DNA of 64,000 nt from Herbaspirillum sp. meg3 (GTDB lineage: Bacteria > Pseudomonadota > Gammaproteobacteria > Burkholderiales > Burkholderiaceae_D). The stretch is taken from the NCBI RefSeq assembly GCF_002257565.1, contig NZ_CP022736.1:868001-932000 (forward strand), written 5' to 3'. Positions 34,586 to 42,565 of this stretch are shown in pieces. Under the pieces are notes generated by a model that searched no databases, had not been told where the DNA came from, and was given only the letters and a program-made list of their open reading frames with translations. How positions within the stretch are numbered: position 1 is the first letter of the stretch; the number at the start of each line of letters is the position of its first letter. The translations under genes and the position numbers were made by a program.

Positions 34586-37500
34586 TCAGATAGGAGAGTG
34601 GCTGATCGCAACCGACGCTGCTGGTGCCGCAGGCGTCGTCGGACGCTTCACCTTGAACCAGATGGCATACAGCGCCGGCAGGAACAGCAGCGTGAGCACG
34701 GTACCGACACCGACGCCGCCGATGAGTACGTAAGCGAGCGGGCCCCAGAAAGCAGAGTGGGTCAGTGGAATGAACGCCAGCATTGCCGCCACTGCCGTCA
34801 GGATGACCGGGCGTGCACGTCGCACGGTCGACTCAATGACAGCTTGATACGGCGTCAGTCCGGATTGCAGATCGCTGCGAATCTGATCAACAAGGATCAG
34901 CGTGTTGCGGATCAGGATGCCGGCCAGACCGATCAGGCCGAGGATGGCGTTGAAGCCGAACGGCTGGTTAAAGATCAGCAGCGTCGGCACTGCGCCGACC
35001 AGACCCAGTGGCGCAGTAGCGAACACCATCCACATCGTCGCGAAGGAACGTACCTGGAACATGATCACGGCCAGCATCAGGATGATCATCAGCGGGAACA
35101 TCGCCGCCAGCGCAACGTCGGCCTTGGCGCTTTCTTCCACCGAACCGCCGGTGTCGATGTGATAGCCGGCTGGCAAGGCGGCCTTGAGCGTCTCAAGTTT
35201 CGGCAGCAGCGCATGCGTGACATCCGGTGGCTGAACACCGTCACGCACATCGCCTTGAACCGCAATATAGAGTTCGCGGTTGTAGCGTTTCAGCACCGCA
35301 TCTTCCACATTGGCCGACAGCTTGCTGACTTGCGACAGCGGAATGGCGACGCCATCTTGCGTAGTTAGTGTCAGGTTGCCAATGTCAGCCAGGCTCTTGC
35401 GGTCATGCTTCACGCCGCGGACGATGACGTCCACCACACGCAGGCCTTCGCGGACTTGTGTTGTTGAGGCACCGTTCAGCATGGTCTGCAATTGCAAGGC
35501 GGCATCCTTCGGATTGAGACCGACCTGGCGCAAGCGTTCCTGATCCAGATCGAGGCGCATCGTCGGCGTTCTGTCGCCCCAGTCCAGATGTACGTCGCGC
35601 ATGTTCGGATTGGCTTGCATCACGTCCCTGACCTTGAAGGCAATGTCGCGTGCGGTGTTGAGGTCAGGACCGACCACGCGGAACAGCACAGGGAAAGGCA
35701 CCGGCGGGCCAAACAGGAACTGGCTGACGCGTACGCGTGCATTGGCAAACTTGCCGTTCTCGATCATCTTGCTGACCTTGATCTTGAGGGCGTCACGGTC
35801 TTTGGAATTGTCGGTGAGGACAATCAGCTGGCCGAATGCCGGGTTGGGCAACTCAGGATTGACCGAGAGGAAGAAGCGCGGTGCGCCCTGGCCGATGTAG
35901 CTCGAGACGATCTTGGCTTCCGGTTCCTTGCGCAATGCCTCTTCGATCGTCTTGATGGTGGCGTCGGTGGTGCTGAAGGCGCTGCCCGGCGGCAGGTTGA
36001 CTTCAATGGTCAGCTCGGGACGTTCGGAGTTGGGGAAGAACTGCTTCTGCACAAAGCCCATGCCAAAGATCGACAAGGCAAACATGCCGATCGTGATGGC
36101 CGCGGTAATCCACTTGCGGTCGACGCACCAGCGCACCAGTGCACGGAAGCGTTGATAGTTTTTGGTCGAATAGATGGCATCCTGGCCGCCGGCATGCACT
36201 GGGATATTCGGCAGCATCTTGACGCCGAGATAAGGGATGAACAGTACCGCCACGAACCACGAAGTGATGAGCGAAAAAGCGACGACCCAGAAGATGTTAC
36301 CGGCATATTCACCCGCGGTGGAACGGGCGAAACCGACCGGCAAGAAGCCGATGATGGTCACCAGCGTGCCGGAAGCCATGGGCGCGGCGGTGGCGCCCCA
36401 GGCGAAGGTGGCGGCCGAGATGCGGTCCATGCCTTCTTCCATCTTCACCACCATCATTTCAATCGCAATGATGGCGTCATCGACCAGCAAGCCTAGCGAG
36501 AGGATGAGCGCGCCCAGGGTAATACGGTCGAAGTCGCGGCCGGTCGCCATCATGATGAGGAAGACGGCAGAGAGCGTCAGCGGCACCGCAGCCGCGACGA
36601 CGATACCGACGCGAAAACCCAGTGTCAGCAGACTCACCACAATCACCACAGCCAGTGCCATGACGAACTTGATCATGAATTCATCGATCGCTGCTTCAAT
36701 CGCTTCCGCCTGATCCGATACCTTGGTCAGCGCCATGCCCAGCGGTAGCGACTTTTGGATGTTTTCCCGTTCTGCTGCCAGCGACTTGCCCAGTGTCAGA
36801 CCGTTGAAGCCTTTTTTCATGACGACCGCCAGCATCAACGAGGGCTCGCCTTGGGTGCGGATCAGGAAGGATTTAGGATCCTCGTAGCCGCGCTTGATAT
36901 CGGCGATGTCGCCCAGCTTGAAGCTGCGGCCGCCGGCGGCGATCGGGATCGCCTTGACGACGTCGATGTTGTCGATGGCGCCATCCAGTCGCAGGTAGAC
37001 ACGTGGACCGGCGGTTTCGATGAAGCCCGATGGCGTGACGTCGTTCTGACGATTCAGCGCGTCGAAAATTGTCTGCGCCTTTACGCCCAATGTCGCCAGG
37101 CGTTGGTGGGAGATTTCAACGAAGATTTTTTGCTGTTGTTCGCCGAGAATGTTGATCTTCTGTACACCGTTGACATGCAGCAAGCGTTGGCGCAGGTTTT
37201 CTGCTTCGGCGACCAGTGTTCGGTGCGGCAGGCCCGGTGCGTTGAGTGCCAGCAGGCTGAAGTAAACGTCAGCGTATTCATCATTGATGACCGGGCCGAT
37301 GACGCCGCGTGGAAGATTGATGACTTCGTCTCCCAGCTTCTTGCGGACCTGATAGAACTGTTCCGGCACGAGTTCAGGTGGAGTGGAGTCCTTGAAGAAC
37401 AGCTTCATCGTGATCAGCCCGGGGCGGGCTGCGGTTTCAACCCGGTCGTAGTACTCGAGTTCCTGCAGGCGCTTTTCCAGGCGATCGCCGACTTGCTGTT

Positions 37501-37687
37501 GCATTTCCTTTGCTGTCGCGCCCGGCCACAGCGCGGTGACGGTCATGATTTTCACTGTGAAGCTGGGATCTTCTGCACGTCCCAGTTTGAAAAAGGCAAA
37601 GACACCGGCCACCGCAATCGCGATGATCAGGAACAGCGTTACTGCGCGTTCCCTCACGCCAAAGGCGGAAAGGTTAAAGCCGCTCAT
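34586..37687 (-). CDS. RND efflux pump inner-membrane transporter
   Basis: 1033 residues with the RND plan: TM1 near residue 15-35, a large periplasmic loop, TM2-6, a second loop and TM7-12. The proton-relay Asp pair in TM4 is plausible in LSLGLLVDDAIIAIEMM. The N-terminal segment KLGRAEDPSFTVKIM resembles TriC-like members rather than AcrB. It probably exports hydrophobic or phenolic compounds; the substrate is not readable. ATGA overlap with the adaptor gene upstream. Confidence 0.96.
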   Translation of the reverse strand: MSGFNLSAFGVRERAVTLFLIIAIAVAGVFAFFKLGRAEDPSFTVKIMTVTALWPGATAKEMQQQVGDRLEKRLQELEYYDRVETAARPGLITMKLFFKDSTPPELVPEQFYQVRKKLGDEVINLPRGVIGPVINDEYADVYFSLLALNAPGLPHRTLVAEAENLRQRLLHVNGVQKINILGEQQQKIFVEISHQRLATLGVKAQTIFDALNRQNDVTPSGFIETAGPRVYLRLDGAIDNIDVVKAIPIAAGGRSFKLGDIADIKRGYEDPKSFLIRTQGEPSLMLAVVMKKGFNGLTLGKSLAAERENIQKSLPLGMALTKVSDQAEAIEAAIDEFMIKFVMALAVVIVVSLLTLGFRVGIVVAAAVPLTLSAVFLIMMATGRDFDRITLGALILSLGLLVDDAIIAIEMMVVKMEEGMDRISAATFAWGATAAPMASGTLVTIIGFLPVGFARSTAGEYAGNIFWVVAFSLITSWFVAVLFIPYLGVKMLPNIPVHAGGQDAIYSTKNYQRFRALVRWCVDRKWITAAITIGMFALSIFGMGFVQKQFFPNSERPELTIEVNLPPGSAFSTTDATIKTIEEALRKEPEAKIVSSYIGQGAPRFFLSVNPELPNPAFGQLIVLTDNSKDRDALKIKVSKMIENGKFANARVRVSQFLFGPPVPFPVLFRVVGPDLNTARDIAFKVRDVMQANPNMRDVHLDWGDRTPTMRLDLDQERLRQVGLNPKDAALQLQTMLNGASTTQVREGLRVVDVIVRGVKHDRKSLADIGNLTLTTQDGVAIPLSQVSKLSANVEDAVLKRYNRELYIAVQGDVRDGVQPPDVTHALLPKLETLKAALPAGYHIDTGGSVEESAKADVALAAMFPLMIILMLAVIMFQVRSFATMWMVFATAPLGLVGAVPTLLIFNQPFGFNAILGLIGLAGILIRNTLILVDQIRSDLQSGLTPYQAVIESTVRRARPVILTAVAAMLAFIPLTHSAFWGPLAYVLIGGVGVGTVLTLLFLPALYAIWFKVKRPTTPAAPAASVAISHSPI

Positions 37688-38787
37688 GATGCACCGCCGG
37701 CTTCGGTAGCAGATACGAGAGAAACCTTGTCGCCGGCCTTGAGCAGATGCACGCCGTAAGCGACGATGACATCGCCGGCTTTCAAGCCTGCACTGATCGT
37801 TGCGAACTCTTCACCCAACTGAGAGACCGTGACGGGGACGAGCCTGACGGTCTGGCTTTGTTTTTCGATCATCCAGACGCTGGCGCCATGTCCCTTGTCG
37901 ATTAAGGCGCCTACGGGAACCTGTGTTTGTGAGGAGGCCGCATCGCCGGTGAGTCTGACGGTGACCGTTGCCCCGAGCGGTGCCTGCTCGCCCTTGCCGG
38001 ACAAGACATAGCGCGCCTGATAAGTGCGGGTCAGCGGGTCGGCCATGGCAGACAGTTCGCGCAATTTGGCCGAGAATTTTTCGCTGTCGTCGGTATAGAG
38101 ATTGGCCGTGGCCTGGCGGCGCGCCTGATTCAGCGCATTTTCAGGAATGCTCACCACGGCTTCGCGAGCGCCTTTTTGCGCGAGTCGCACAATGGTTTGT
38201 CCGGCATTGACGACTTGTCCGGCATCGGCAAGCACGTCCATGACGACGCCGTCGGCATCGGCGCGCAGCATGGAGTAGTCGGCTTGATGTTCAACCTGAT
38301 TGGCGCGGGCGCGTTCTGCGTCGAGTTGTGCTTTGGAAGAGTCGGCAAGTGCCTTGCTTTGTTCGTAGGCTTGTTTGGAGACCGCGCCCGAGCTCAGCAG
38401 ATTGCGCAGGCGAACTTCGTCCGCGCGCGCCTGAACATCGCGTGCCTCGGCAGCGATCACGGCGGCGCGTGCGGCATTTTGCGCCAGGGTGTAGTCGATG
38501 GCATCGAGCTTGAACAGCGGCTGCCCGCGTTTTACGTTCTGACCGGGATCGACCAGTCTTTCCACGATCTTGCCCGGCACCCGGAAACCCAGATTGCTTT
38601 CCGTACGCGCATGTACCACGCCGGTGTAGCTGGCAGAATCGTGCTCTGCGGTTCGGACGGTAAAGGATGCGACCTTCGGTGTGACGGATGGCGTCGGTGC
38701 CGGCTTGCTGCACGCCGTCAGTGCTGTCAGTGCGGCAAGAGCAGCACCGGACAGTGCGACTCTCAGGTATTTCTTGTTCAAGCCCAT
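37684..38787 (-). CDS. RND efflux periplasmic adaptor (membrane fusion protein)
   Basis: 367 residues. Lipoprotein signal with lipobox LTAC, Cys26. Barrel-sandwich (LGFRVPGKIVERLVDPGQNV KRGQPLF), alpha-hairpin (about 95-160, Ala/Arg/Glu-rich), and beta-barrel/membrane-proximal domains follow. It links the RND transporter and the outer-membrane duct. It is the first pump gene of the operon, 110 nt downstream of marR. A copy of the GTGCATATGCAC palindrome lies 37 bp before its start. Confidence 0.95.
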   Translation of the reverse strand: MGLNKKYLRVALSGAALAALTALTACSKPAPTPSVTPKVASFTVRTAEHDSASYTGVVHARTESNLGFRVPGKIVERLVDPGQNVKRGQPLFKLDAIDYTLAQNAARAAVIAAEARDVQARADEVRLRNLLSSGAVSKQAYEQSKALADSSKAQLDAERARANQVEHQADYSMLRADADGVVMDVLADAGQVVNAGQTIVRLAQKGAREAVVSIPENALNQARRQATANLYTDDSEKFSAKLRELSAMADPLTRTYQARYVLSGKGEQAPLGATVTVRLTGDAASSQTQVPVGALIDKGHGASVWMIEKQSQTVRLVPVTVSQLGEEFATISAGLKAGDVIVAYGVHLLKAGDKVSLVSATEAGGAS

Positions 38788-38823
38788 GATAACCCCCTCG
38801 TTAAAATATAGTTAAAACATATT

Positions 38824-38835
38824 GTGCATATGCAC
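38824..38835. promoter_or_regulatory. MarR-type operator, copy 1 (upstream of pump genes)
   Basis: Perfect 12-bp palindrome GTGCATATGCAC, 37 bp upstream of the adaptor start, in an AT-rich promoter-like stretch. The identical 12-mer recurs at 39338-39349 in front of marR. Confidence 0.75.
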
Positions 38836-38897
38836 TATTTGGGTTTTAAAAATAGCGAGGAATGAGCCTCGCTACGAAAAAATAAACTCTCTAAAAA

Positions 38898-39320
38898 TCA
38901 GCGCTGTGTAATCGCCATCAGCTCGTGCCGCAACATCCTGGCGCGTTCTTCGCCGACCATGGATTCATATTCCTTCTGCGCTGCATCCCAGTGTGGGAGC
39001 GCATCGCGATACTTCTGTGTGCCGGACTTCGATAAATACAAGGTGATCTTCTTGGATCCAGGCTCCGACTTCTGAAGCACATATCCGTCCCGGTTCAAGG
39101 GCTGGATGGCGCGGACAAGGCTGGTTCTCTCCATCACAACCGCTTTCGCCAGCTCCGTCATGGTGATGCCGGGCAGATTGTCAATCACTGCAAAAATCGT
39201 CACTTGCGAGCTGGTGACATTGACTGCCGCCAGATGACGCTCATAGAGCTGCGTGACAAACCGCGCAGCTTGTTTGGTCGCGAATAAATTGCAATCCACA
39301 AGTTTTGGAATAGTGTCCAT
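38898..39320 (-). CDS. MarR family transcriptional regulator
   Basis: 140 residues from the ATG at 39320 (AAGG 8 nt upstream); an in-frame TTG at 39356 is unlikely, as it would lie upstream of the operator. The winged HTH is clear in GITMTELAKAVVMERTSLVRAIQPL followed by the wing SEPGSKKITLYLS. MarR proteins are dimeric repressors released by phenolic or oxidant ligands. It lies directly upstream of the three RND genes on the same strand and is preceded by the same palindrome as they are, so it probably represses itself and the pump. Confidence 0.94.
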   Translation of the reverse strand: MDTIPKLVDCNLFATKQAARFVTQLYERHLAAVNVTSSQVTIFAVIDNLPGITMTELAKAVVMERTSLVRAIQPLNRDGYVLQKSEPGSKKITLYLSKSGTQKYRDALPHWDAAQKEYESMVGEERARMLRHELMAITQR

Positions 39321-39337
39321 GGATTGAACCTTATCAT

Positions 39338-39349
39338 GTGCATATGCAC
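39338..39349. promoter_or_regulatory. MarR-type operator, copy 2 (upstream of marR)
   Basis: GTGCATATGCAC again, identical to 38824-38835 and also flanked by T on both sides, 17 bp upstream of the marR start codon. The match supports one repressor acting at both sites. Confidence 0.75.
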
Positions 39350-39530
39350 TCGTCAAGAAATTTGACGGGATAAATTTGACGGAAAGTGAGCAGGAGTGGC
39401 TGGTATGCCCTTTAGTGCGAGATCAGATTGTGTCTCATGGGACGACTTCGTTGCTGTATGAGAGGGGTGTCACACACCGATTGATGAGCACAGGCACGTA
39501 TTTGACGTCGGATGTTGCGGCGCATGCAGG

Positions 39531-39558
39531 GTTGCCTGCCTGCATGCGTTATTCATTG
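39531..39558 (-). terminator. Hairpin downstream of the tetR gene (weak terminator candidate)
   Basis: CGCATGCAGG (39531-39540) and CCTGCATGCG (39549-39558) form a perfect 10-bp stem with an 8-nt loop, between the tetR stop and the marR promoter. No T run follows on the minus strand, so termination is uncertain. The rest of the ~290-bp gap holds only the marR promoter. Confidence 0.4.
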
Positions 39559-39611
39559 TTGAGTGGAGCCAGTGCGTATCAGCGAGCGGAGCCCATCGCG
39601 TTCAGACAGGC

Positions 39612-40226
39612 TCATGCCGCAGGCGCAAAGCCATCAAATGAGACCTGCAGCATGTGGCGCACGATATCGTCGCTCTTCATCTTGCTGAACTGCTGCAAAT
39701 ACTCTACCGCCGGGTCGCAGGTGCGCGCATAGTAGCTGAACAGGATGACATCGCTCGGCAGAGAGTTGTTGAGTTCACCGTTCTTTTGTGCGGCCAGTAC
39801 CAGCTTCTCAATCTGGCCGTTGAGCTTGAGTACACGCGTGACGTACTTGAGATTGCGCATCAGCATCTCGCGCACATGTGCGCTGGTTGACGGCAGGAAA
39901 GGCAGGCCTCCATCCAGGCGCACACGCAAGGCCCATTCCAGCAAGGTCATCAGTTTTCCCTTGGGCGTCAAATTCTCATCGAGTTGTGCCAGATAGTCGA
40001 CGGCGCCATCAATCAGGCGGATCAATGCCTCGCCGACCAACTCTTCCTTCGATTTGAAATGTTTGTACAGGCTCGGCTTGGAAATACCGACCGCCCCCGC
40101 GACATCGTCCATCGTCATCAAGTCATAACCCTTGCTGCCCAGCACGGAGGTCGCAGCATCCAGGATTGCATTCTCGCGCAGCTTGAAGGCCTGGTCCTTG
40201 AAGCTTAGTTTGCCAAAGATACTCAT
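39612..40226 (-). CDS. TetR family transcriptional regulator
   Basis: 204 residues. The N-terminal HTH is at about 15-62 (ENAILDAATSVLGSKGYDLM, VAGAVGISKPSLYKHFKSKE). The helical ligand domain follows without a recognisable specificity motif; the C-terminal part resembles TetR_C_33-like domains. It is divergent from the fatty-acid-type operon at 40464 with 237 bp between, and a perfect palindrome lies 13 bp upstream of its own start, so it probably controls both directions. Confidence 0.93.
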   Translation of the reverse strand: MSIFGKLSFKDQAFKLRENAILDAATSVLGSKGYDLMTMDDVAGAVGISKPSLYKHFKSKEELVGEALIRLIDGAVDYLAQLDENLTPKGKLMTLLEWALRVRLDGGLPFLPSTSAHVREMLMRNLKYVTRVLKLNGQIEKLVLAAQKNGELNNSLPSDVILFSYYARTCDPAVEYLQQFSKMKSDDIVRHMLQVSFDGFAPAA

Positions 40227-40238
40227 TGGTAGCTTTCG

Positions 40239-40275
40239 TTACTAATTAGTAGATTTTATTTTATATTGGTAGTAA
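40239..40275. promoter_or_regulatory. Candidate TetR operator region
   Basis: TACTAATTAGTA (40240-40251) is a perfect 12-bp palindrome; a further half-site TAGTAA lies at 40270-40275. The cluster is immediately upstream of the tetR start and faces the divergent operon. Confidence 0.55.
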
Positions 40276-40340
40276 TCTTAGCACCGAAGCGGCAAAATCG
40301 ACAGAAAATTGATGGCAAATCGATAGCAACCCGGCAGTAA

Positions 40341-40370
40341 CTCAGAGCAATGCAGAGCAACGCAAAGCAA
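40341..40370 (+). repeat. Three tandem 10-bp repeats upstream of the FAD enzyme operon
   Basis: CTCAGAGCAA, TGCAGAGCAA and CGCAAAGCAA follow one another, a helical-turn period, with a further AGCAA ten-plus bases upstream. They lie 94-123 bp before the operon start. They could be an activator binding array; no factor is named. Confidence 0.45.
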
Positions 40371-40463
40371 TAACTGACCGACTGTGAAGCCAAAAAAAGA
40401 ATCAACCGCAGAGACAACAGATGCACTTATGCGCGGACAGCGCTTACCCTGGGATGGCAGACA

Positions 40464-41747
40464 ATGACGCAACAACGGCAAAAAATAGCGGTAATCGGAG
40501 CGGGCATCTCAGGCCTGGCCAGCGCCTATTTTCTTGCGCGAGCACACGACGTTGTCCTGTTCGAAGCGGGCTCCTACGCGGGCGGGCACACCAACACGGT
40601 GGATATCACGCTCGAAGGCAAAACCTTTCCGGTCGACACCGGATTCCTGGTGTTCAATGAAGCAACGTATCCCAACCTGATCGCCTTGCTGGACGAACTT
40701 GCCGTTGCCAGCTACGCGACGGACATGTCGTTTGGCGTGTCCATCGACGATGGCCGATTTGAATGGGCCGGCACGAATCTGGATACCGTCTTCGCGCAGC
40801 GCGGGCGATTGATGTCGCCTTCCTTTTTAGGCATGCTGAAAGATATCTTGCGGTTCAATCGAGCGGCGCAGAGCAATCTGAAGGCTAGTCTTGCGACGCC
40901 GATGACATTGGGAAAGTTGCTGGCTGTCGGCGGTTATGGCGCCATGTTTCGCGATGCCTATCTGTTACCCATGGCTGCGGCGATCTGGTCGAGTTCTCCC
41001 GCTGACATCCTGCAATTTCCGGCAAGTACTTTTCTGCGGTTTTGCCTCAATCACGGTCTGCTGCAAATCGCCAATCGCCCCAAGTGGCGAACGGTGCAAG
41101 GCGGCGCGCGCGAGTACGTGAAGAAGATTCTCCTCACCTTGCCCGAGGTTCGTCTTCATAGCTGCGTTCAACAGGTATTCAAGCGCGGTAAAACACTCTG
41201 CGTGCGCACGGAGAAAGGTGAAGAGGAATATGACGCCGTCGTCTTCGCTACGCACGCCCCACAAACCTTGCGCATGCTGGCCGATGCGACCTTTGAAGAG
41301 CGACGCTTGCTCAGCGCCGCGCGCTATCAGGCCAATACCGCCTACTTGCATACAGACCTTCAGTTGATGCCGCGTCAACGCAAGGTATGGTCTTCCTGGA
41401 ATTATCTGGGTGGCGTCTCAGCCGGCGGCCAGCGTTCCGTATGCGTGAGCTACTGGCTCAATCAATTGCAGGCGCTGCCATGCCGCACAGATGTGATGGT
41501 GACGCTCAACCCCACTACACCGCCGGCTGCAGGGAGCGTGATCGCGGAGTTCGACTACGAACATCCGGTATTTGACCAAGCGGCGATCTCTGCCCAGCAA
41601 ATGCTTAAGGATATGCAAGGTAAGCGCGGTATCTGGTTTGCCGGTGCATGGACCGGTTATGGATTTCATGAAGACGGCCTGAAGTCGGCTTTGCGCGTGG
41701 CCGCTGATTTCAATGTCGCTCCTGCATGGGCCAAGGTGACGACGTGA
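40464..41747 (+). CDS. FAD-dependent amine oxidase-like oxidoreductase
   Basis: 427 residues. The ADP-binding fold opens the protein: KIAVIGAGISGLASAYFLAR (GxGxxG), with the FEAGSYAGGHTNT motif after it. The C-terminal FAD segment is GIWFAGAWTGYGFHEDGLKSA. The family (NAD(P)-binding Rossmann/flavin amine oxidase, often annotated with cyclopropane-fatty-acid genes) includes desaturase-like enzymes acting on lipid acyl chains. It is the first gene of an eight-gene operon and overlaps the DUF1365 gene by 4 nt. A role as an acyl-chain oxidase or desaturase beside the methyltransferase is inferred from context. Confidence 0.9.
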   Translation: MTQQRQKIAVIGAGISGLASAYFLARAHDVVLFEAGSYAGGHTNTVDITLEGKTFPVDTGFLVFNEATYPNLIALLDELAVASYATDMSFGVSIDDGRFEWAGTNLDTVFAQRGRLMSPSFLGMLKDILRFNRAAQSNLKASLATPMTLGKLLAVGGYGAMFRDAYLLPMAAAIWSSSPADILQFPASTFLRFCLNHGLLQIANRPKWRTVQGGAREYVKKILLTLPEVRLHSCVQQVFKRGKTLCVRTEKGEEEYDAVVFATHAPQTLRMLADATFEERRLLSAARYQANTAYLHTDLQLMPRQRKVWSSWNYLGGVSAGGQRSVCVSYWLNQLQALPCRTDVMVTLNPTTPPAAGSVIAEFDYEHPVFDQAAISAQQMLKDMQGKRGIWFAGAWTGYGFHEDGLKSALRVAADFNVAPAWAKVTT

Positions 41748-42565
41748 ACATGCCGGCGTATCTGATCCGGGGTCAGGTCATGCATGAACGCGTGCGTCCC
41801 GTGCATCATCGCTTTGTGTACCCGGTGTTTTGTCTTCGCTTGAATCTGGCACGCCTGCGTGAAACCGGTAATTTCTGGTTCGGTGTAAATCGATTTCGTC
41901 TGATGTCGTTGCGTACGCGCGACTATGGTCCGCGTGATGGCAGTGACCTGGACAGCTGGATGCGGGCGCAACTCAAGGCTGCCGATTTACCGCACGACGG
42001 CGAGATCTGGTTACAAACATTTCCACGCCTGTTCGGGTTCGTGTTCAATCCGGTGAGCTTCTGGTATTGCCATGACAGCAGCGGTGCGCTGCGGGCGGTG
42101 ATGGCCGAGGTCAACAATACCTTCGGCGAAACGCATCGGTATTTATTGGCTGAACACAGCGGCAAGGAAATCACTGCCGATTCCCGTCTTGTATGCGCCA
42201 AGGCCATGCATGTCTCCCCGTTTTGCGAGGTCAGGGGCAGCTACCGTTTTCGGTTTCGCGACACGAATCTGACGACGCTGGTCGGCATCGACTATCACGA
42301 TGCACCTGCATCCGGAAATACAAAAGTGGAGAAAGACGGTGTCTTGATGCATACCACCGTCGGGGGCCGCTTACAGGCGCTGACTGCGCGCACGGCTTTG
42401 CGTGCCTTGCTGACGCAGCCGCTGCTGACCTTCGGCATCGTCGCAAAAATTCACTGGCAAGCCTGGAAGCTTTGGCGTAAGCGCGTGCCGTTCTTTCGCA
42501 AACCTGATCGTGCAACGGATAGCGCGGCCGCGACCGCCAATTTCAAGAAGGAGATTTCATCGTGA
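41744..42565 (+). CDS. DUF1365 family protein
   Basis: 273 residues from the GTG at 41744, which overlaps the preceding stop (GTGA) and has AAGGTG 5 nt upstream; ATG 41750 is the alternative. DUF1365 hallmarks are GQVMHERVRPVHHRFVYPVF near the start, RLFGFVFNPVSFWYCHD in the middle and VSPFCEVRGSYRFRF later. No biochemical function is established. The family is nearly always encoded next to an FAD amine oxidase-like gene and a CFA-synthase-like gene, as here. It overlaps the next gene by 4 nt. Confidence 0.93.
   Translation: MNMPAYLIRGQVMHERVRPVHHRFVYPVFCLRLNLARLRETGNFWFGVNRFRLMSLRTRDYGPRDGSDLDSWMRAQLKAADLPHDGEIWLQTFPRLFGFVFNPVSFWYCHDSSGALRAVMAEVNNTFGETHRYLLAEHSGKEITADSRLVCAKAMHVSPFCEVRGSYRFRFRDTNLTTLVGIDYHDAPASGNTKVEKDGVLMHTTVGGRLQALTARTALRALLTQPLLTFGIVAKIHWQAWKLWRKRVPFFRKPDRATDSAAATANFKKEISS

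Noticed and set aside
35492..36496. A 334-codon frame antisense to the RND transporter
   Set aside because: It lies inside a clear RND gene and its composition is that of a reverse-frame shadow.
39376..39732. A 118-codon plus-strand frame between marR and tetR
   Set aside because: It overlaps the tetR 3' end, has no convincing start or similarity, and covers the hairpin region.
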